DNA of 64,000 bases from Ureibacillus endophyticus (GTDB lineage: Bacteria > Bacillota > Bacilli > Bacillales_A > Planococcaceae): the NCBI RefSeq assembly GCF_003628435.1, contig NZ_RBZN01000013.1, positions 1 through 64,000 on the forward strand, in the 5' to 3' direction. Both the position numbers and the translations under genes were made by a program. Position 1 is the stretch's first letter. Each line of letters opens with the position of its first letter. Under the pieces are notes generated by a model that did no database searches, was not told the DNA's origin, and saw only the letters and a list, made by a program, of their open reading frames with translations. Shown one piece after another: positions 53,145-64,000 of this stretch.

Positions 53145-53702
53145 TTATTCACCGTTTAGTGGGAATGAATCTGGTACTTCAGCGAAAGGATTGTCTTGAT
53201 TTATATGATCATAAAACATTACACCATTTAAATGATCCAATTCATGTTGAAATGCAATGGCTGGTAATCCTTTTAATCGTAATTTTTTTTCTTCACCATC
53301 AATAGTAAAGAATTTTGCAGTAATTCTCGCGTATCGTGGGACATAACCAGGAACTTGACGGTCAACAGATAAGCAACCTTCCCCAGATGGTAAATATGTT
53401 TTTTCAACTGAATGACTAACGATTTTAGGATTAACTGCGACAAAACTTAATAATTCGCCATTATCATCTTCTAAATGAAGGGCAAACATTCTTTTTAAAG
53501 AATTTACTTGATTTGCAGCTAAACCAATACCAGGTCGTAATCCATATTTTTCAGCAGTTTCAGGGTTTTGACTATTTATTAAGTATTCGAGCATATCATT
53601 TGCAAGTTTACGGTCTTCATCTGTTAATGGGAATTTTACTTCCTCTGCACGAGTTCTTAAGGTTGGATGACCTTCACGTATTATATCTTCCATTAAAATC
53701 AT
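53145..53702 (-). CDS. def: Peptide deformylase
   Basis: Removes the formyl group from nascent proteins; metal enzyme of 185 residues, the type 2 (Gram-positive) length. Motif 1 GIGLAANQV, motif 2 GEGCLSVDR (metal Cys) and motif 3 [10 protein letters not shown] (metal His pair, catalytic Glu). ATG 53702 is chosen because GAAAGGAAG lies before it; the in-frame ATG at 53720 abuts that site. B. subtilis has def (ykrB) at the same place. Confidence 0.95.
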   Translation of the reverse strand: MILMEDIIREGHPTLRTRAEEVKFPLTDEDRKLANDMLEYLINSQNPETAEKYGLRPGIGLAANQVNSLKRMFALHLEDDNGELLSFVAVNPKIVSHSVEKTYLPSGEGCLSVDRQVPGYVPRYARITAKFFTIDGEEKKLRLKGLPAIAFQHELDHLNGVMFYDHINQDNPFAEVPDSFPLNGE

Positions 53703-53720
53703 AAATGAACTTCCTTTCAA

Positions 53721-55204
<1,484 letters not shown>

Positions 55205-55207
55205 CCT

Positions 55208-56185
55208 ATGGCACAAATGACGATGATTCAAGCAATTACTGATGCGCTTCGCTGCGAATTAAAAAATGATGATAACGTTTTAGTATTCGGTGAAGACGTT
55301 GGTGTAAACGGCGGGGTATTCCGTGCAACGGAAGGACTTCAAAAAGAATTTGGTGTAGATCGAGTATTCGATACACCATTAGCGGAATCTGGAATCGGCG
55401 GTTTAGCAGTAGGTTTATGTTTAACTGGTTTCCGTCCAGTACCTGAAATTCAATTTTTCGGCTTCGTATATGAAGTAATGGATTCAATTAGTGGTCAATT
55501 AGCACGTTATCGTTATCGTACGGGTAACACGTTTAACATGCCGGTTACAATTCGCTCACCATTTGGTGGTGGTGTACATACACCAGAAATGCACTCTGAC
55601 AGTTTAGAAGGATTAATGGCTCAACAACCAGGTTTAAAAGTTGTTATTCCATCGACTCCATATGATGCAAAAGGTTTATTAATTTCATCAATTCGTGACA
55701 ATGATCCAGTTGTATTCTTAGAGCATTTAAAATTATACCGTTCATTCCGTGAAGAAGTACCAGAGGAATCTTATACAATTCCACTTGGTAAAGCGGATGT
55801 AAAACGTGAAGGTACAGATTTATCTATCTTTGCTTATGGATTAATGGTTCATGAAAGTTTAAGAGCGGCTGAAGAACTTGCAAAAGAAGGATACTCAGTA
55901 GAGGTTGTGGATTTACGTACGATTTCACCACTTGATATCGATACTATTGTCGCTTCTGTAGAAAAAACAAACCGTGCGATTGTTGTTCAAGAAGCACAAA
56001 AGCAAGCTGGTATTGCTGCAAATGTTGTAGCTGAAATTAATGAAAGAGCAATTTTAAGTTTGGAAGCACCAGTTTTACGTGTGGCTGCACCAGATACAAT
56101 TTATCCATTCCCACAAGCGGAAAATATTTGGTTACCAAACTATAAAGATATTATAGAGACAGCAAAAAAAGTTCTTACATTCTAA
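55208..56185 (+). CDS. pdhB: Pyruvate dehydrogenase E1 beta subunit
   Basis: Partner of PdhA in the heterotetrameric E1, 325 residues. Landmarks [34 protein letters not shown] (Glu activating TPP), [20 protein letters not shown] and [19 protein letters not shown] after AAAGGAG in the end of pdhA. Confidence 0.97.
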   Translation: MAQMTMIQAITDALRCELKNDDNVLVFGEDVGVNGGVFRATEGLQKEFGVDRVFDTPLAESGIGGLAVGLCLTGFRPVPEIQFFGFVYEVMDSISGQLARYRYRTGNTFNMPVTIRSPFGGGVHTPEMHSDSLEGLMAQQPGLKVVIPSTPYDAKGLLISSIRDNDPVVFLEHLKLYRSFREEVPEESYTIPLGKADVKREGTDLSIFAYGLMVHESLRAAEELAKEGYSVEVVDLRTISPLDIDTIVASVEKTNRAIVVQEAQKQAGIAANVVAEINERAILSLEAPVLRVAAPDTIYPFPQAENIWLPNYKDIIETAKKVLTF

Positions 56186-56210
56186 TTAGTTATAGGGAAG
56201 GGTGAAATAA

Positions 56211-57584
56211 ATGGCGTTTGAATTCCGTATGCCTGATATTGGGGAAGGTATCCATGAAGGTGAAATTGTTAAGTGGTTTGTAAAAGCAGGGGATAAAGTA
56301 CAAGAAGATGATGTATTGTGCGAAATCCAAAATGACAAAGCAGTAGTTGAAATTCCATCTCCTGTTGAAGGTACGGTAGAAGAAGTATTAGTAGCTGAAG
56401 GAACGGTTGCAGTTGTTGGAGACGTATTAATTCGCTTAGATGCGCCAGGTTATGAAAACATGCAATTGAAAGGTGATATGCATGCTGAAGAAAATAACAC
56501 TTCTGTAACTGCAGCACAAGTTCAAGCTACAAATGAAGATGGCGGACCTGTCGAAAAAGCACCTGTGCAAGGTGATTCTGGTGAGGTACCAAATGTTGCT
56601 GCCCCAGTAGCAAATTCTTCAGTTGGTGCTCCAGAAAATTCATCAAATAAACGTATTATCGCGATGCCATCTGTTCGTAAGTTTGCTAGAGATAATGATG
56701 TAGATATTAGCTTCGTAAATGGTACTGGTAAAAATGGTCGTATCTTAAAAGAAGATATTGAAAACTTCATGAAGGGTGGAGCAGCTCCTGTTCAAGCTTC
56801 AGAACAAGTAGAAGTTGAACAAGCTGTTGGAACTGTTGAAGAAACAAACGCTACAACAATTCCAGTTAACTTAGAAGGTGAATTCCCAGAAACTCGTGAG
56901 AAAATTTCTGGAATTCGTAAAGCAATTGCTAAAGCGATGGTTCACTCTAAACAAACTGCGCCTCACGTAACATTAATGGACGAAGTAGATGTAACGGAAT
57001 TAGTAGCACATCGTAAAAAATTCAAAGATATTGCTGCTGAAAAGGGTATTAAATTAACTTATTTACCTTATGTAGTGAAAGCATTAGTATCAACTTTACG
57101 TGAATATCCAGAATTTGCTCGTTCTTTCGATGATGAGACAAATGAAATTATTCAAAAACACTACTATAATATTGGTATAGCTGCAGATACTGAAAAAGGA
57201 TTACTTGTTCCGGTAGTAAAACATGCAGATCGAAAATCTGTTTTCAATATTTCAGCTGAAATTAATGAGCTAGCAACAAAAGCTCGTGAAGGAAAATTAT
57301 CACCAGCAGAAATGAAGGGTGGCACAATGTCGATTACAAATATTGGTTCTGCAGGTGGTCAGTGGTTCACGCCAGTTATTAACCATCCAGAAGTAGCTAT
57401 TTTAGGTATTGGACGAATTTCTGAAAAACCAATAATAAAAAATGGTGAAATTGTAGCGGCACCTGTGTTAGCATTATCATTGAGCTTTGATCATCGAATG
57501 ATCGACGGTGCAACAGCGCAAAATGCTTTAAATTATTTAAAACGTTTGCTAAGTGAGCCGGAACTTTTATTAATGGAGGCGTAA
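56211..57584 (+). CDS. pdhC: Dihydrolipoamide acetyltransferase E2
   Basis: Core of the pyruvate dehydrogenase complex, 457 residues. One lipoyl domain (about 1-78, lipoyl Lys in [13 protein letters not shown]), an Ala/Pro-type linker, the E1/E3-binding domain (about 148-185, [27 protein letters not shown]), a second linker, and the catalytic domain with [19 protein letters not shown] (His, Asp). Length and single lipoyl domain are normal for Bacillales. Confidence 0.97.
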   Translation: MAFEFRMPDIGEGIHEGEIVKWFVKAGDKVQEDDVLCEIQNDKAVVEIPSPVEGTVEEVLVAEGTVAVVGDVLIRLDAPGYENMQLKGDMHAEENNTSVTAAQVQATNEDGGPVEKAPVQGDSGEVPNVAAPVANSSVGAPENSSNKRIIAMPSVRKFARDNDVDISFVNGTGKNGRILKEDIENFMKGGAAPVQASEQVEVEQAVGTVEETNATTIPVNLEGEFPETREKISGIRKAIAKAMVHSKQTAPHVTLMDEVDVTELVAHRKKFKDIAAEKGIKLTYLPYVVKALVSTLREYPEFARSFDDETNEIIQKHYYNIGIAADTEKGLLVPVVKHADRKSVFNISAEINELATKAREGKLSPAEMKGGTMSITNIGSAGGQWFTPVINHPEVAILGIGRISEKPIIKNGEIVAAPVLALSLSFDHRMIDGATAQNALNYLKRLLSEPELLLMEA

Positions 57585-57589
57585 TAATA

Positions 57590-59002
57590 ATGGTAGTTGG
57601 AGATTTTGCAATTGAAATTGATACTTTAGTTGTGGGTGCAGGCCCTGGTGGGTATGTAGCAGCTATTCGTGCAGCTCAAACTGGACAAAAAGTTACAATC
57701 GTTGAAAAAGATGTAGTAGGTGGCGTTTGTTTAAACGTTGGATGTATCCCATCTAAAGCTTTAATTTCAGTTGGACACCGTTTTGAACAAGCTAAACACT
57801 CAGAAGATATGGGTGTTATCGCTTCTGACGTAAAACTTAATTTTGATAAAGTACAAGAATTTAAAAACGGTGTAGTGAAAAAATTAACTGGTGGAGTAGA
57901 AGGACTTCTTAAAGGGAATAAAGTTGAAATCGTAAAAGGTGAAGCATATTTCGTTGATGCTAACACTGTACGCGTTATTAACGGTGACTCTGCTCAAACA
58001 TATACATTTAAAAATGCGATTTTAGCAACTGGTTCACGTCCTGTTGAAATTCCAACATTTAAATTCTCTAAACGTGTATTAAACTCTACAGGTGCATTAA
58101 ACTTAACTGAATTACCAGGTAAGTTAGTTGTTATCGGTGGAGGTTATATTGGAACTGAGTTAGGTTCTGCATTTGCTAACTTCGGTAGTGAAGTAACTAT
58201 CATTGAAGGCGGAAAAGATATTTTAGCTGGCTTCGAAAAACAAATGACTCAAATCGTGAAAAAAGGCCTTAAGAAAAAAGGTGTTACAATTGAAGTTGGT
58301 GCTTCAGCTAAAGGCGTTGAAGAAACAGAAACTGGTGTAGTTGTTACTTATGAAGTAAAAGGCGAAGAGAAAAAAGTAGAAGCTGATTATGTATTAGTAA
58401 CAGTAGGTCGTAAACCAAATACAGATGAACTTGGTTTAGAACAAATCGGTATCGAATTCGCTGAACGTGGTTTAATCAAAGTTGATAAACAATGCCGTAC
58501 AAATATTCCAAACATCTATGCAATTGGTGATATTGTTGCTGGTCCTCAACTTGCGCATAAAGCTTCATATGAAGGTAAAGTTGCTGCAGAAGCAATCGCT
58601 GGTGAAAAATCAGTAGTTGATTACTTAGCTATCCCAGCTGTATGCTTCACTGATCCAGAAATGGCTACAGTAGGTTACAGCGAAGAACAAGCAAAAGCTG
58701 AAGGGTTAGAAGTATCTGTTGCAAAATTCCCATTCGCAGCAAATGGACGTGCATTAGCATTAAACCAAACAGAAGGTTTTGTAAAACTAGTTGCACGTAA
58801 AGAAGATGGATTACTAGTAGGTGCACAAATTATCGGTGCTGGCGCTTCTGACATGATTTCAGAATTATGTTTAGCAATTGAAGGCGGAATGACAGCAGAA
58901 GATATCGCTCTTACTATCCACCCTCACCCAACATTAGGTGAAATCACTATGGAAACTGCTGAAGTATTACTTGGCAACCCAATCCATATCATTTCTAAAT
59001 AA
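57590..59002 (+). CDS. pdhD: Dihydrolipoamide dehydrogenase E3
   Basis: FAD disulfide oxidoreductase of 470 residues that reoxidises lipoamide. FAD loop [17 protein letters not shown], redox Cys pair [16 protein letters not shown] loop [16 protein letters not shown] motif [18 protein letters not shown], and the catalytic His in [12 protein letters not shown] after TGGAGGCG, six bases after pdhC. Probably shared with the other 2-oxo acid complexes. Confidence 0.97.
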   Translation: MVVGDFAIEIDTLVVGAGPGGYVAAIRAAQTGQKVTIVEKDVVGGVCLNVGCIPSKALISVGHRFEQAKHSEDMGVIASDVKLNFDKVQEFKNGVVKKLTGGVEGLLKGNKVEIVKGEAYFVDANTVRVINGDSAQTYTFKNAILATGSRPVEIPTFKFSKRVLNSTGALNLTELPGKLVVIGGGYIGTELGSAFANFGSEVTIIEGGKDILAGFEKQMTQIVKKGLKKKGVTIEVGASAKGVEETETGVVVTYEVKGEEKKVEADYVLVTVGRKPNTDELGLEQIGIEFAERGLIKVDKQCRTNIPNIYAIGDIVAGPQLAHKASYEGKVAAEAIAGEKSVVDYLAIPAVCFTDPEMATVGYSEEQAKAEGLEVSVAKFPFAANGRALALNQTEGFVKLVARKEDGLLVGAQIIGAGASDMISELCLAIEGGMTAEDIALTIHPHPTLGEITMETAEVLLGNPIHIISK

Positions 59003-59014
59003 TTTAATTAATAG

Positions 59015-59058
59015 CACGCAAATTTTACGCATTAGCGCAAAGTTTGCGTGTTTTTTAT
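59015..59058 (+). terminator. Terminator of pdhABCD
   Basis: CACGCAAA (59015-59022) pairs with TTTGCGTG (59043-59050), followed by TTTTTTATTT. Confidence 0.85.
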
Positions 59059-59185
59059 TTGGAAATATTAATTTGACTACTTGAATCTACTACACTTTAA
59101 ACAAAAACATGTTTTAATAGACAGTATTTTTGACTAGGCGTACAATATCGTAAAGGGGAGGTGACTGGCAAATTAGGAGAACCTA

Positions 59186-59614
59186 GTGCCACAATATATG
59201 CAAATTATTCGGACGATTGTTCAAATACTTATTTTATACGTTTTTTATTATATGGGCGTTTTTGTTATTGAAGTCACACACTTGCCATTGCCACCGAGTA
59301 TAGTTGGATTATTAATTTTAGTAGTTTGCTTACAGTTAAAATGGATAAAGGTGGAGTATATTCAAGATGGAGCAGGTTTTTTAATTGGATTTATGACATT
59401 ATTTTTTATTCCACCAATGCTAGGAATAATCGATTATCCTGAGTTACTTTCTGTTAAAGGTTCGATTTTAATAGGAGCTGTAATTATTAGTACGTTGTTT
59501 ACAATATTAATAACGGGTATTCTTAGTCAAAAAATAGGGAAGAAAGAAATGGCGATGAAAGAGGAAAATGTGAGGGGGGAAGATACTCTTGAAAGCAACC
59601 ATCTTCATCATTAG
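59186..59614 (+). CDS. CidA/LrgA-family holin-like protein
   Basis: 142-residue membrane protein with four helices (about 7-115), LPLPPSIVGLLILVV and DGAGFLIGFMTLFFIPPMLGI being the family core. CidA/LrgA proteins modulate murein hydrolase activity and, in Bacillus, pyruvate or glycolate-related transport. GTG start after AGGAGA. The next gene overlaps by 26 bases. Located directly after pdhABCD, which is suggestive given the reported pyruvate link (PftAB-type), but there is no LytTR regulator nearby. Confidence 0.85.
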   Translation: MPQYMQIIRTIVQILILYVFYYMGVFVIEVTHLPLPPSIVGLLILVVCLQLKWIKVEYIQDGAGFLIGFMTLFFIPPMLGIIDYPELLSVKGSILIGAVIISTLFTILITGILSQKIGKKEMAMKEENVRGEDTLESNHLHH

Positions 59615-60266
59615 TACAGTGGTTATCTTCTATCTTATGAGTTTATTACATAAAAAGTATAGTTATCCATATTTATTACCGATATTAACATCTACGATTA
59701 TACTAATCCCATTATTACTTATTCTAGATATACCATATGCAGAATATATGGAGGGTGGACAGTATATACAACATCTTCTAGGACCTGCAGTTGTTAGTTT
59801 AGCGTATCCTTTATATAATCAAAGGCATTTAATTGGTAAATATAAATATACGATTTTATCAGGTATCTTGATAGCAATGATTAGCGGGTTAATTAGTGTT
59901 TTTTTAATTTCACTATTATTTAAACTTGAAGATTCATATATTTTAACGGCATTACCAAAATCATTAACAACTCCGGTTGCTATGCAAGTTAGTGAAACAA
60001 TTAATGGAATCCCTCCTCTAACAGCGGTGCTAGTTATGATTGCAGGGTTTGTAGGAGCGTTATTGGGGCCATTTATGTATAAGCTTGGGAAAATAACTTC
60101 TCCGATTAGTAGAGGCATTTCCATGGGGAGTGCGAGTCATGGAGTCGGAATTTCAAAGTTAAAAGACTATGGAGAAGAGGATTTATCAATCGGATCACTT
60201 TCAATGGGGTTAAGTGCAGTTGTAGGTGCTGTCATTTGTCCTGTATTCGTTTGGATATTCTTTTAG
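59589..60266 (+). CDS. CidB/LrgB-family membrane protein
   Basis: 225 residues with about seven helices. Family landmarks: GPAVVSLAYPLYNQRHLI, ALPKSLTTPVAMQVSE, and the C-terminal ISMGSASHGVGISKLKDYGE with AVVGAVICPVFVWI. Partner of the CidA-like protein; start TTG at 59589 after GAGGGGGAAG inside the upstream gene. The role is either a holin-antiholin-like effect or pyruvate-type transport; the sequence cannot decide. Confidence 0.88.
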   Translation: MKATIFIISTVVIFYLMSLLHKKYSYPYLLPILTSTIILIPLLLILDIPYAEYMEGGQYIQHLLGPAVVSLAYPLYNQRHLIGKYKYTILSGILIAMISGLISVFLISLLFKLEDSYILTALPKSLTTPVAMQVSETINGIPPLTAVLVMIAGFVGALLGPFMYKLGKITSPISRGISMGSASHGVGISKLKDYGEEDLSIGSLSMGLSAVVGAVICPVFVWIFF

Positions 60267-60382
60267 GGGAATGGATCGGTTTAGTGGGAGTTGAGCTGTG
60301 ACGTGTGTTATTTGTTGTTCTTATGTGTTTAGCTTTTAGGCAATTTCCAAATCTTCATACAAGGTCAGAAAGTGCATTATTT

Positions 60383-60666
60383 CCGTTTTCTGTCACGGCT
60401 GAACGAACGCGCTCCGCTTTTCTGATGTCTAGCTGCGAACGCTAGCTCCTCGACAACTTCAGAGCTTCCTGCGAGGGCAAAAAGCGCCCTCTTGTCAGCC
60501 CTTCCAGTTGTTGTCGGAGCTGGACGAGCGTTCTCCGCTTTTCTGGATGTCTAGCTCCGCGTGTTAGCTCTTCGGCAACTTCAGAATCGCCTTCGAGGGC
60601 AAAAAGCGCCCCCTTGTCGATTCCTCCAGTTGCTTTCAGAGCTGAACGAACGCGCTCCGCTTTTCT
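60383..60666. repeat. Second array of the 122-bp hairpin repeat
   Basis: The 3' part of one unit (60388-60423) and two full units starting at 60441 and 60563 (spacing 122), same family as the array at 42750. Arms in the last unit read AGCTCT..GCAACT with AGTTGC..AGAGCT, against AGCTCC..ACAACT and AGTTGT..GGAGCT elsewhere, so both sides changed together. It again fills a convergent intergenic gap. 60267-60382 holds no gene. Confidence 0.88.
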
Positions 60667-60670
60667 AATT

Positions 60671-60706
60671 AAAAAGCATTCTAGTTCTTATTTACTAGAA
60701 TGCTTT
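60671..60706. terminator. Terminator between array and speA
   Basis: AAAGCATTCTAG (60673-60684) pairs perfectly with CTAGAATGCTTT (60695-60706); T's follow on the minus strand. Confidence 0.9.
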
Positions 60707-60745
60707 ATATTTTGATATATGAATTTGATTGGTTTTGTTTAGTCA

Positions 60746-62215
60746 TTAGTATATTGGTTTTCGTTCTTTTATGACACGAATTGTCTTTAAAGACTGGTCT
60801 TCAGGGCCTTGTACTGGTAGACCTGCTTCGATATTCATTTTGATATAGTCGATATTCCCTTGATCTATAATTTCCCCGGGAATGAAAATTGGAATTCCTG
60901 GAGGATAAACCATAATGAATTCTGCGCAAATATACCCAGCTGCTTCATCAAATGGTATGACTTCTGTACTAGCGTAAAAAGCATCTCTTGGAGACATTGC
61001 TAGTGCAGGAATTTCAGGTACATTTACATTTGTTTCTTTCACTGCAGCTTCTGATTCGAAGGCAAGAGACATTCGTTGTAGTGCATTTACCAGTAGATTA
61101 ATTTCTTTTTTCGTATCACCTAATGTGATTAAACAAAGGATGTTATAAAGGTCTGATAATTCTACTTCGATATTTGCATTGTGCCGTAACCATTCTTCTG
61201 CTTGGTGACCAGTAATACCAAGGTCTTTTACACTGATTAGAAGCTTTGTTGGATCCATATCATAAGTTGCTGAGGAATGAAGTTTTTCTCTTCCTGCCAC
61301 TTTTAAATGTGGAATCTTGTTAATTCGCTTTCTTGCGTCTTTTGCAAGGCGAATGGCATTATCTATTAAATCATATCCATGTACAGCTAATTGACGTCTT
61401 GCAGTATCTAGAGACGCTAATAATGGATAGGATGTTGAGGTTGTCGTTAACATAGATAAAATAGATTGGGCACGGTTTACAGAAACTAAGCCTTCACGTA
61501 CATTCAAAACAGAACTTCCTGTTAGAGAACCACCTAGTTTATGTACGCTCGTTGCAGCCATATCTGCTCCTGCTTCCATTGCTGAAATTGGCATTTCATC
61601 ATGGAACTTAATATGAACCCCATGTGCCTCATCAACAATAACAGGTATGTTGTGTGAATGGACAATATCTACAATTTGTTTTAAATCTGTAGCAAAACCA
61701 AAATAAGTTGGATTAATGACAAGCATTGCCTTTGCATCTGGGTAAGTTTTTAAAGCTTTTTCTACAGATTCTACAGAAATCCCATGAGCAATTCCATATT
61801 CTTCATCAACTTCAGGATGAATGAAAATAGGAATAGCACCAGCAAGAACTATTGCAGACATTGTTGATTTATGAACATTCCGTGGTACCAAAATTTTATC
61901 ACCTGGACCAACGACGGTTAAAATCATCGCCATTATAGCGCCACTAGTACCTTGAACGGAAAAGAATGTATGATCAGCACCAAAGGCTTCAGCTGCTAAA
62001 TCTTGAGCATGCTTAATCGCGCCTTTTGGAGAGTGTAAGTCGTCTAGTGGAGCAATATTTATTAAATCAATTGATAAAACGTTGTCGCCGACGAACTCAC
62101 GAAATGCAGGATCCATTCCTTGTCCTTTTTTATGTCCAGGAATATGAAATTGAATTGGATGTCGATTTCGATGTTTGAGTAATACGTCGAACAAAGGAGT
62201 CTCTAACTGTGACAA
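60746..62215 (-). CDS. speA: Arginine decarboxylase SpeA (Orn/Lys/Arg decarboxylase family)
   Basis: PLP enzyme starting polyamine synthesis by decarboxylating arginine to agmatine, 489 residues. PLP-binding Lys in ATSVHKLGGSLTGSS, VDEAHGVHIKFHDE, FFSVQGTSGAIMAM, and the C-terminal MVYPPGIPIFIPGE typical of the SpeA group. TTG 62215 gives LSQLETPLFD-type N-terminus aligned with B. subtilis SpeA and lies eight bases after GAGGTGG; the in-frame ATG at 62254 has that site inside. Between pdh and yktA, as in B. subtilis. Confidence 0.93.
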   Translation of the reverse strand: MSQLETPLFDVLLKHRNRHPIQFHIPGHKKGQGMDPAFREFVGDNVLSIDLINIAPLDDLHSPKGAIKHAQDLAAEAFGADHTFFSVQGTSGAIMAMILTVVGPGDKILVPRNVHKSTMSAIVLAGAIPIFIHPEVDEEYGIAHGISVESVEKALKTYPDAKAMLVINPTYFGFATDLKQIVDIVHSHNIPVIVDEAHGVHIKFHDEMPISAMEAGADMAATSVHKLGGSLTGSSVLNVREGLVSVNRAQSILSMLTTTSTSYPLLASLDTARRQLAVHGYDLIDNAIRLAKDARKRINKIPHLKVAGREKLHSSATYDMDPTKLLISVKDLGITGHQAEEWLRHNANIEVELSDLYNILCLITLGDTKKEINLLVNALQRMSLAFESEAAVKETNVNVPEIPALAMSPRDAFYASTEVIPFDEAAGYICAEFIMVYPPGIPIFIPGEIIDQGNIDYIKMNIEAGLPVQGPEDQSLKTIRVIKERKPIY

Positions 62216-62357
62216 CGCAGGTACCACCTCACTTATTTGGAAATTTGAAAACAAAATGAATTATAGCACCTATTGAAGTTTATTACTACATTAAATTAAA
62301 GGAAATTTTCTTAAATTAGCGAAAGAAATTAATAGATTCAAAAAAGGGGATGAAATT

Positions 62358-63317
62358 ATGGAATGGAATACAAAAGTAACAGAACTTTTAAATATTAAAT
62401 ACCCAATCATACAGGGTGGGTTAGCATATTTAGCTTACTCAGATTTAGCTTCTGCAGTTTCTAACGCTGGAGGATTAGGGCAGATTACTGCTATGACTTT
62501 GAAAACACCAGAGCTTTTAAGAACAGAAATAAAAAAGGTGAGGGATAAGACAGACAAACCCTTTGGTGTAAACTTTGCGATTGGTTTATATGGTAAAGGG
62601 TATGAAGAAATGTTAGACGTAGTAATTGAAGAAAATGTACCGGTTGTTTCAATAACAGGGGGTAACCCAGCACCTGTTATTGATAGGCTGAAGGGAACGA
62701 ACATCAAAAAGCTTGTTTTAGTAGCGGCAAAGAGACAAGCACAAAAAGCAGAAAGTCTAGGTGCAGATGCGGTTATGGTTGTCGGTCAAGAAGGTGGGGG
62801 ACATATTGGAAAAGATGATGTCGGCACGATGGTTCTTGTACCGCAAGTAGTAGACAGTGTCTCGATTCCTGTTATTGCTTCGGGAGGAATTGGAGATGGG
62901 CGTGGATGGATGGCTGCACATGCACTAGGAGCAGATGGAATCGAAATGGGTACACGCTTTATTGCAACAAAAGAATGTGTTCATGCTTCAGAAGCATATA
63001 AAAATGCTTTGATTAATAGCACAGAATTGGATACAACTGTTATTAAACGCTCATTAGGCACTCCAGGACGAGTATTACGTAATGAATTTGCAGAAAAAAT
63101 ATTAGAAATTGAAGAAATATCACCAAATTATGATGCATTAAAAGATTATATAAGTGGTACAGCTAATAAAAAATATATTTATGATGGCGATGAAACTTCA
63201 GGCTATGGATGGGCTGGGCAAGTAACGGGAATGATTAATGATATACCTTCTGTTGAAGAGTTGATTAATCGAATGGTTGCAGAAGCGAAAGAAATAAGGA
63301 TAAAATGGGGTCAGTAA
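62358..63317 (+). CDS. Nitronate monooxygenase / FabK-like FMN enzyme
   Basis: FMN-binding TIM barrel of 319 residues. Substrate/FMN motifs: IQGGLAYLAYSDLASAVSNA, FGVNFAIGLYG, the phosphate-binding VGQEGGGHIGKDD (catalytic-type His), ASGGIGDGRGWMAAHALGAD and GTRFIATKEC. Both nitronate monooxygenase and enoyl-ACP reductase II share these; sequence alone does not settle which. ATG after AAAAGGGGATG. Divergent from speA; yktA follows after 22 bases. Confidence 0.85.
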   Translation: MEWNTKVTELLNIKYPIIQGGLAYLAYSDLASAVSNAGGLGQITAMTLKTPELLRTEIKKVRDKTDKPFGVNFAIGLYGKGYEEMLDVVIEENVPVVSITGGNPAPVIDRLKGTNIKKLVLVAAKRQAQKAESLGADAVMVVGQEGGGHIGKDDVGTMVLVPQVVDSVSIPVIASGGIGDGRGWMAAHALGADGIEMGTRFIATKECVHASEAYKNALINSTELDTTVIKRSLGTPGRVLRNEFAEKILEIEEISPNYDALKDYISGTANKKYIYDGDETSGYGWAGQVTGMINDIPSVEELINRMVAEAKEIRIKWGQ

Positions 63318-63339
63318 ATAAAGGAGCGTAAGTTAAATA

Positions 63340-63612
63340 ATGGAATATTCATATCCGATATTACCAGATTGGTCTACACAAGAAATTGTGGATGTTATTA
63401 AATTTTTTGAAGGCATAGAAAATGCTTATGAAAAGGGCATAAAACGAGAAGATATGCTGGCAAGGTATAGACGTTTTAAAGAAATTGTTCCTTCTAAAAG
63501 TGAGGAAAAAACGCTATTCCGTGAATTTGAAGAAGTAAGTGGTTATGTCAGCTATCAAGTAATTAAAAAAACAAAAGAATTGGAAAATAGTCAAATCGTT
63601 CAAATGAGATAA
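63340..63612 (+). CDS. yktA: UPF0223 protein YktA
   Basis: A 90-residue helical cytosolic protein of the UPF0223 family: [29 protein letters not shown]-like [30 protein letters not shown] and the C-terminal [18 protein letters not shown] after AAAGGAGCG. Function unknown. Next to yktB, as in B. subtilis. Confidence 0.92.
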   Translation: MEYSYPILPDWSTQEIVDVIKFFEGIENAYEKGIKREDMLARYRRFKEIVPSKSEEKTLFREFEEVSGYVSYQVIKKTKELENSQIVQMR

Positions 63613-63620
63613 TAATAAAA

Positions 63621-63664
63621 AAATCGTTTTGCAATGAAAATGCCAGTGCAAAACGATTTTTTAT
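63621..63664. terminator. Terminator between yktA and yktB
   Basis: AAATCGTTTTGCA (63621-63633) pairs perfectly with TGCAAAACGATTT (63647-63659), T's on one side and A's on the other. The rest of 63665-63874 is AT-rich with nothing recognised. Confidence 0.9.
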
Positions 63665-63874
63665 TTACTTTAATAGGAATATTTATTTGTCAAGAATTAT
63701 TATTAAATAAAAATTGAAAAAACAATAAATTAACAGTAGAAATATGTAATGTTTGGTTGTATTTTGTGCATATTAATTATACAACACACAACTTGGTAGT
63801 AAATATTTGAAGCATTACCAAATTGCAAATAAAAAATATGCAAAGAAATACAACTAATTTTATAATTTTAACGG

Positions 63875-64000
63875 TTATTTACCAGTCACTGTTTTATAAA
63901 TAGGTAATAGCGTTTCAAACGTTTCTTCTGCAAGTAGTAAAAAAGCATCAGATGAAAGCTTAATAGCTTCTTCACGAGGGATGTGACGCCCAACTAGAAA
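63875..64000 (-). CDS. yktB: C-terminal end of YktB (DUF1054 family), partial
   Basis: The last 41 codons of a gene running off the right edge, ending at TAA 63877-63875. The sequence FLVGRHIPREEAIKLSSDAF followed by LLAEETFETLLPIYK matches the remembered C-terminus of B. subtilis YktB (pattern G-x-x-IPR(D/E)EA-x-KLS, then TF-x-TL-x-P-(L/I)Y). Function unknown. Convergent to yktA. Confidence 0.85.
   Translation of the reverse strand, partial: FLVGRHIPREEAIKLSSDAFLLLAEETFETLLPIYKTVTGK

Overview
The window is AT-rich chromosomal DNA from an endospore-forming Bacillales bacterium, most likely a Lysinibacillus-like member of the Planococcaceae (Caryophanaceae). Spore genes (spoVAC-spoVAD-spoVAE, spoVIF, a CotY/CotZ-type coat protein, a Spo0E-like phosphatase, a KinA-like kinase) show that it sporulates. 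Long runs keep the Bacillus subtilis gene order: spoVIF-yjcF-yjcG-yjcH, then ykuL-ccpC-dapH-dapL, ykuU-ykuV, ktrC-rnjA-rpoY-ykrA-def-pdhABCD-speA-yktA-yktB. A stand-alone murE next to prfC, with a DDPR motif as recalled for Staphylococcus aureus MurE, suggests L-lysine peptidoglycan, the type known in Lysinibacillus. The assignment rests on recognised families and remembered synteny, not on searches.

Layout. 1-330: edge of a probable IS element, then the mgtE leader. 330-6060: mgtE, two coat genes, a YhcN lipoprotein with a short spoVA operon, a YjcZ-like peptide and spoVIF. 6.1-7.8 kb: yjcFGH (minus). 8-17.4 kb: pgpA, a duplicated structured repeat, a membrane-anchored nuclease, an aldehyde dehydrogenase, an M42 peptidase, murE, prfC and an extended SDR. 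17.45-20 kb: a yybP-ykoY manganese riboswitch with its TerC-family gene, and a K+ transporter subunit. 20-25 kb: sporulation-type kinase, MarR regulator, lipoprotein, CPBP protease, ykvS and a Spo0E-like gene with a Spo0A box. 25-34 kb: ykwC, an MFS transporter, cheV, ppx-ppk and a GGDEF/EAL protein. 34.6-39.3 kb: fadH, ykuL/darB, ccpC and dapH-dapL. 39.3-48 kb: hydroxybutyrate dehydrogenase, MFS efflux pump, metallo-hydrolase, a 122-bp hairpin repeat array, and a polyamine operon (regulator-potABCD). 48-59 kb: thiol peroxidase/thioredoxin pair, ktrC, rnjA-rpoY, a tiny cationic-peptide gene, ykrA, def and pdhABCD. 59-64 kb: cidAB-like pair, a second hairpin array, speA, a nitronate monooxygenase-like gene, yktA and the end of yktB.

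Themes. Polyamines are made (speA) and imported (potABCD). Potassium and c-di-AMP genes recur (KtrB/D type, ktrC, darB). Diaminopimelate is made by the acetylase branch (dapH, dapL) and serves dipicolinate, spore cortex and lysine. Control of sporulation entry appears as a kinase and an opposing Spo0E-like phosphatase.

The least ordinary features are: (i) three families of structured intergenic repeats, one with compensatory arm changes and arrayed only between convergent genes; (ii) ppx, which has no ATG, GTG or TTG start before its essential first motif, with ACG best placed; (iii) a 23-residue cationic peptide gene with its own promoter and terminator; (iv) a Spo0E-like gene preceded by an overlapping mini-ORF and a perfect Spo0A box; (v) a 19-bp hairpin that buries the ribosome binding site of the YjcZ-like gene. 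No tRNA, rRNA, CRISPR array or prophage was seen.
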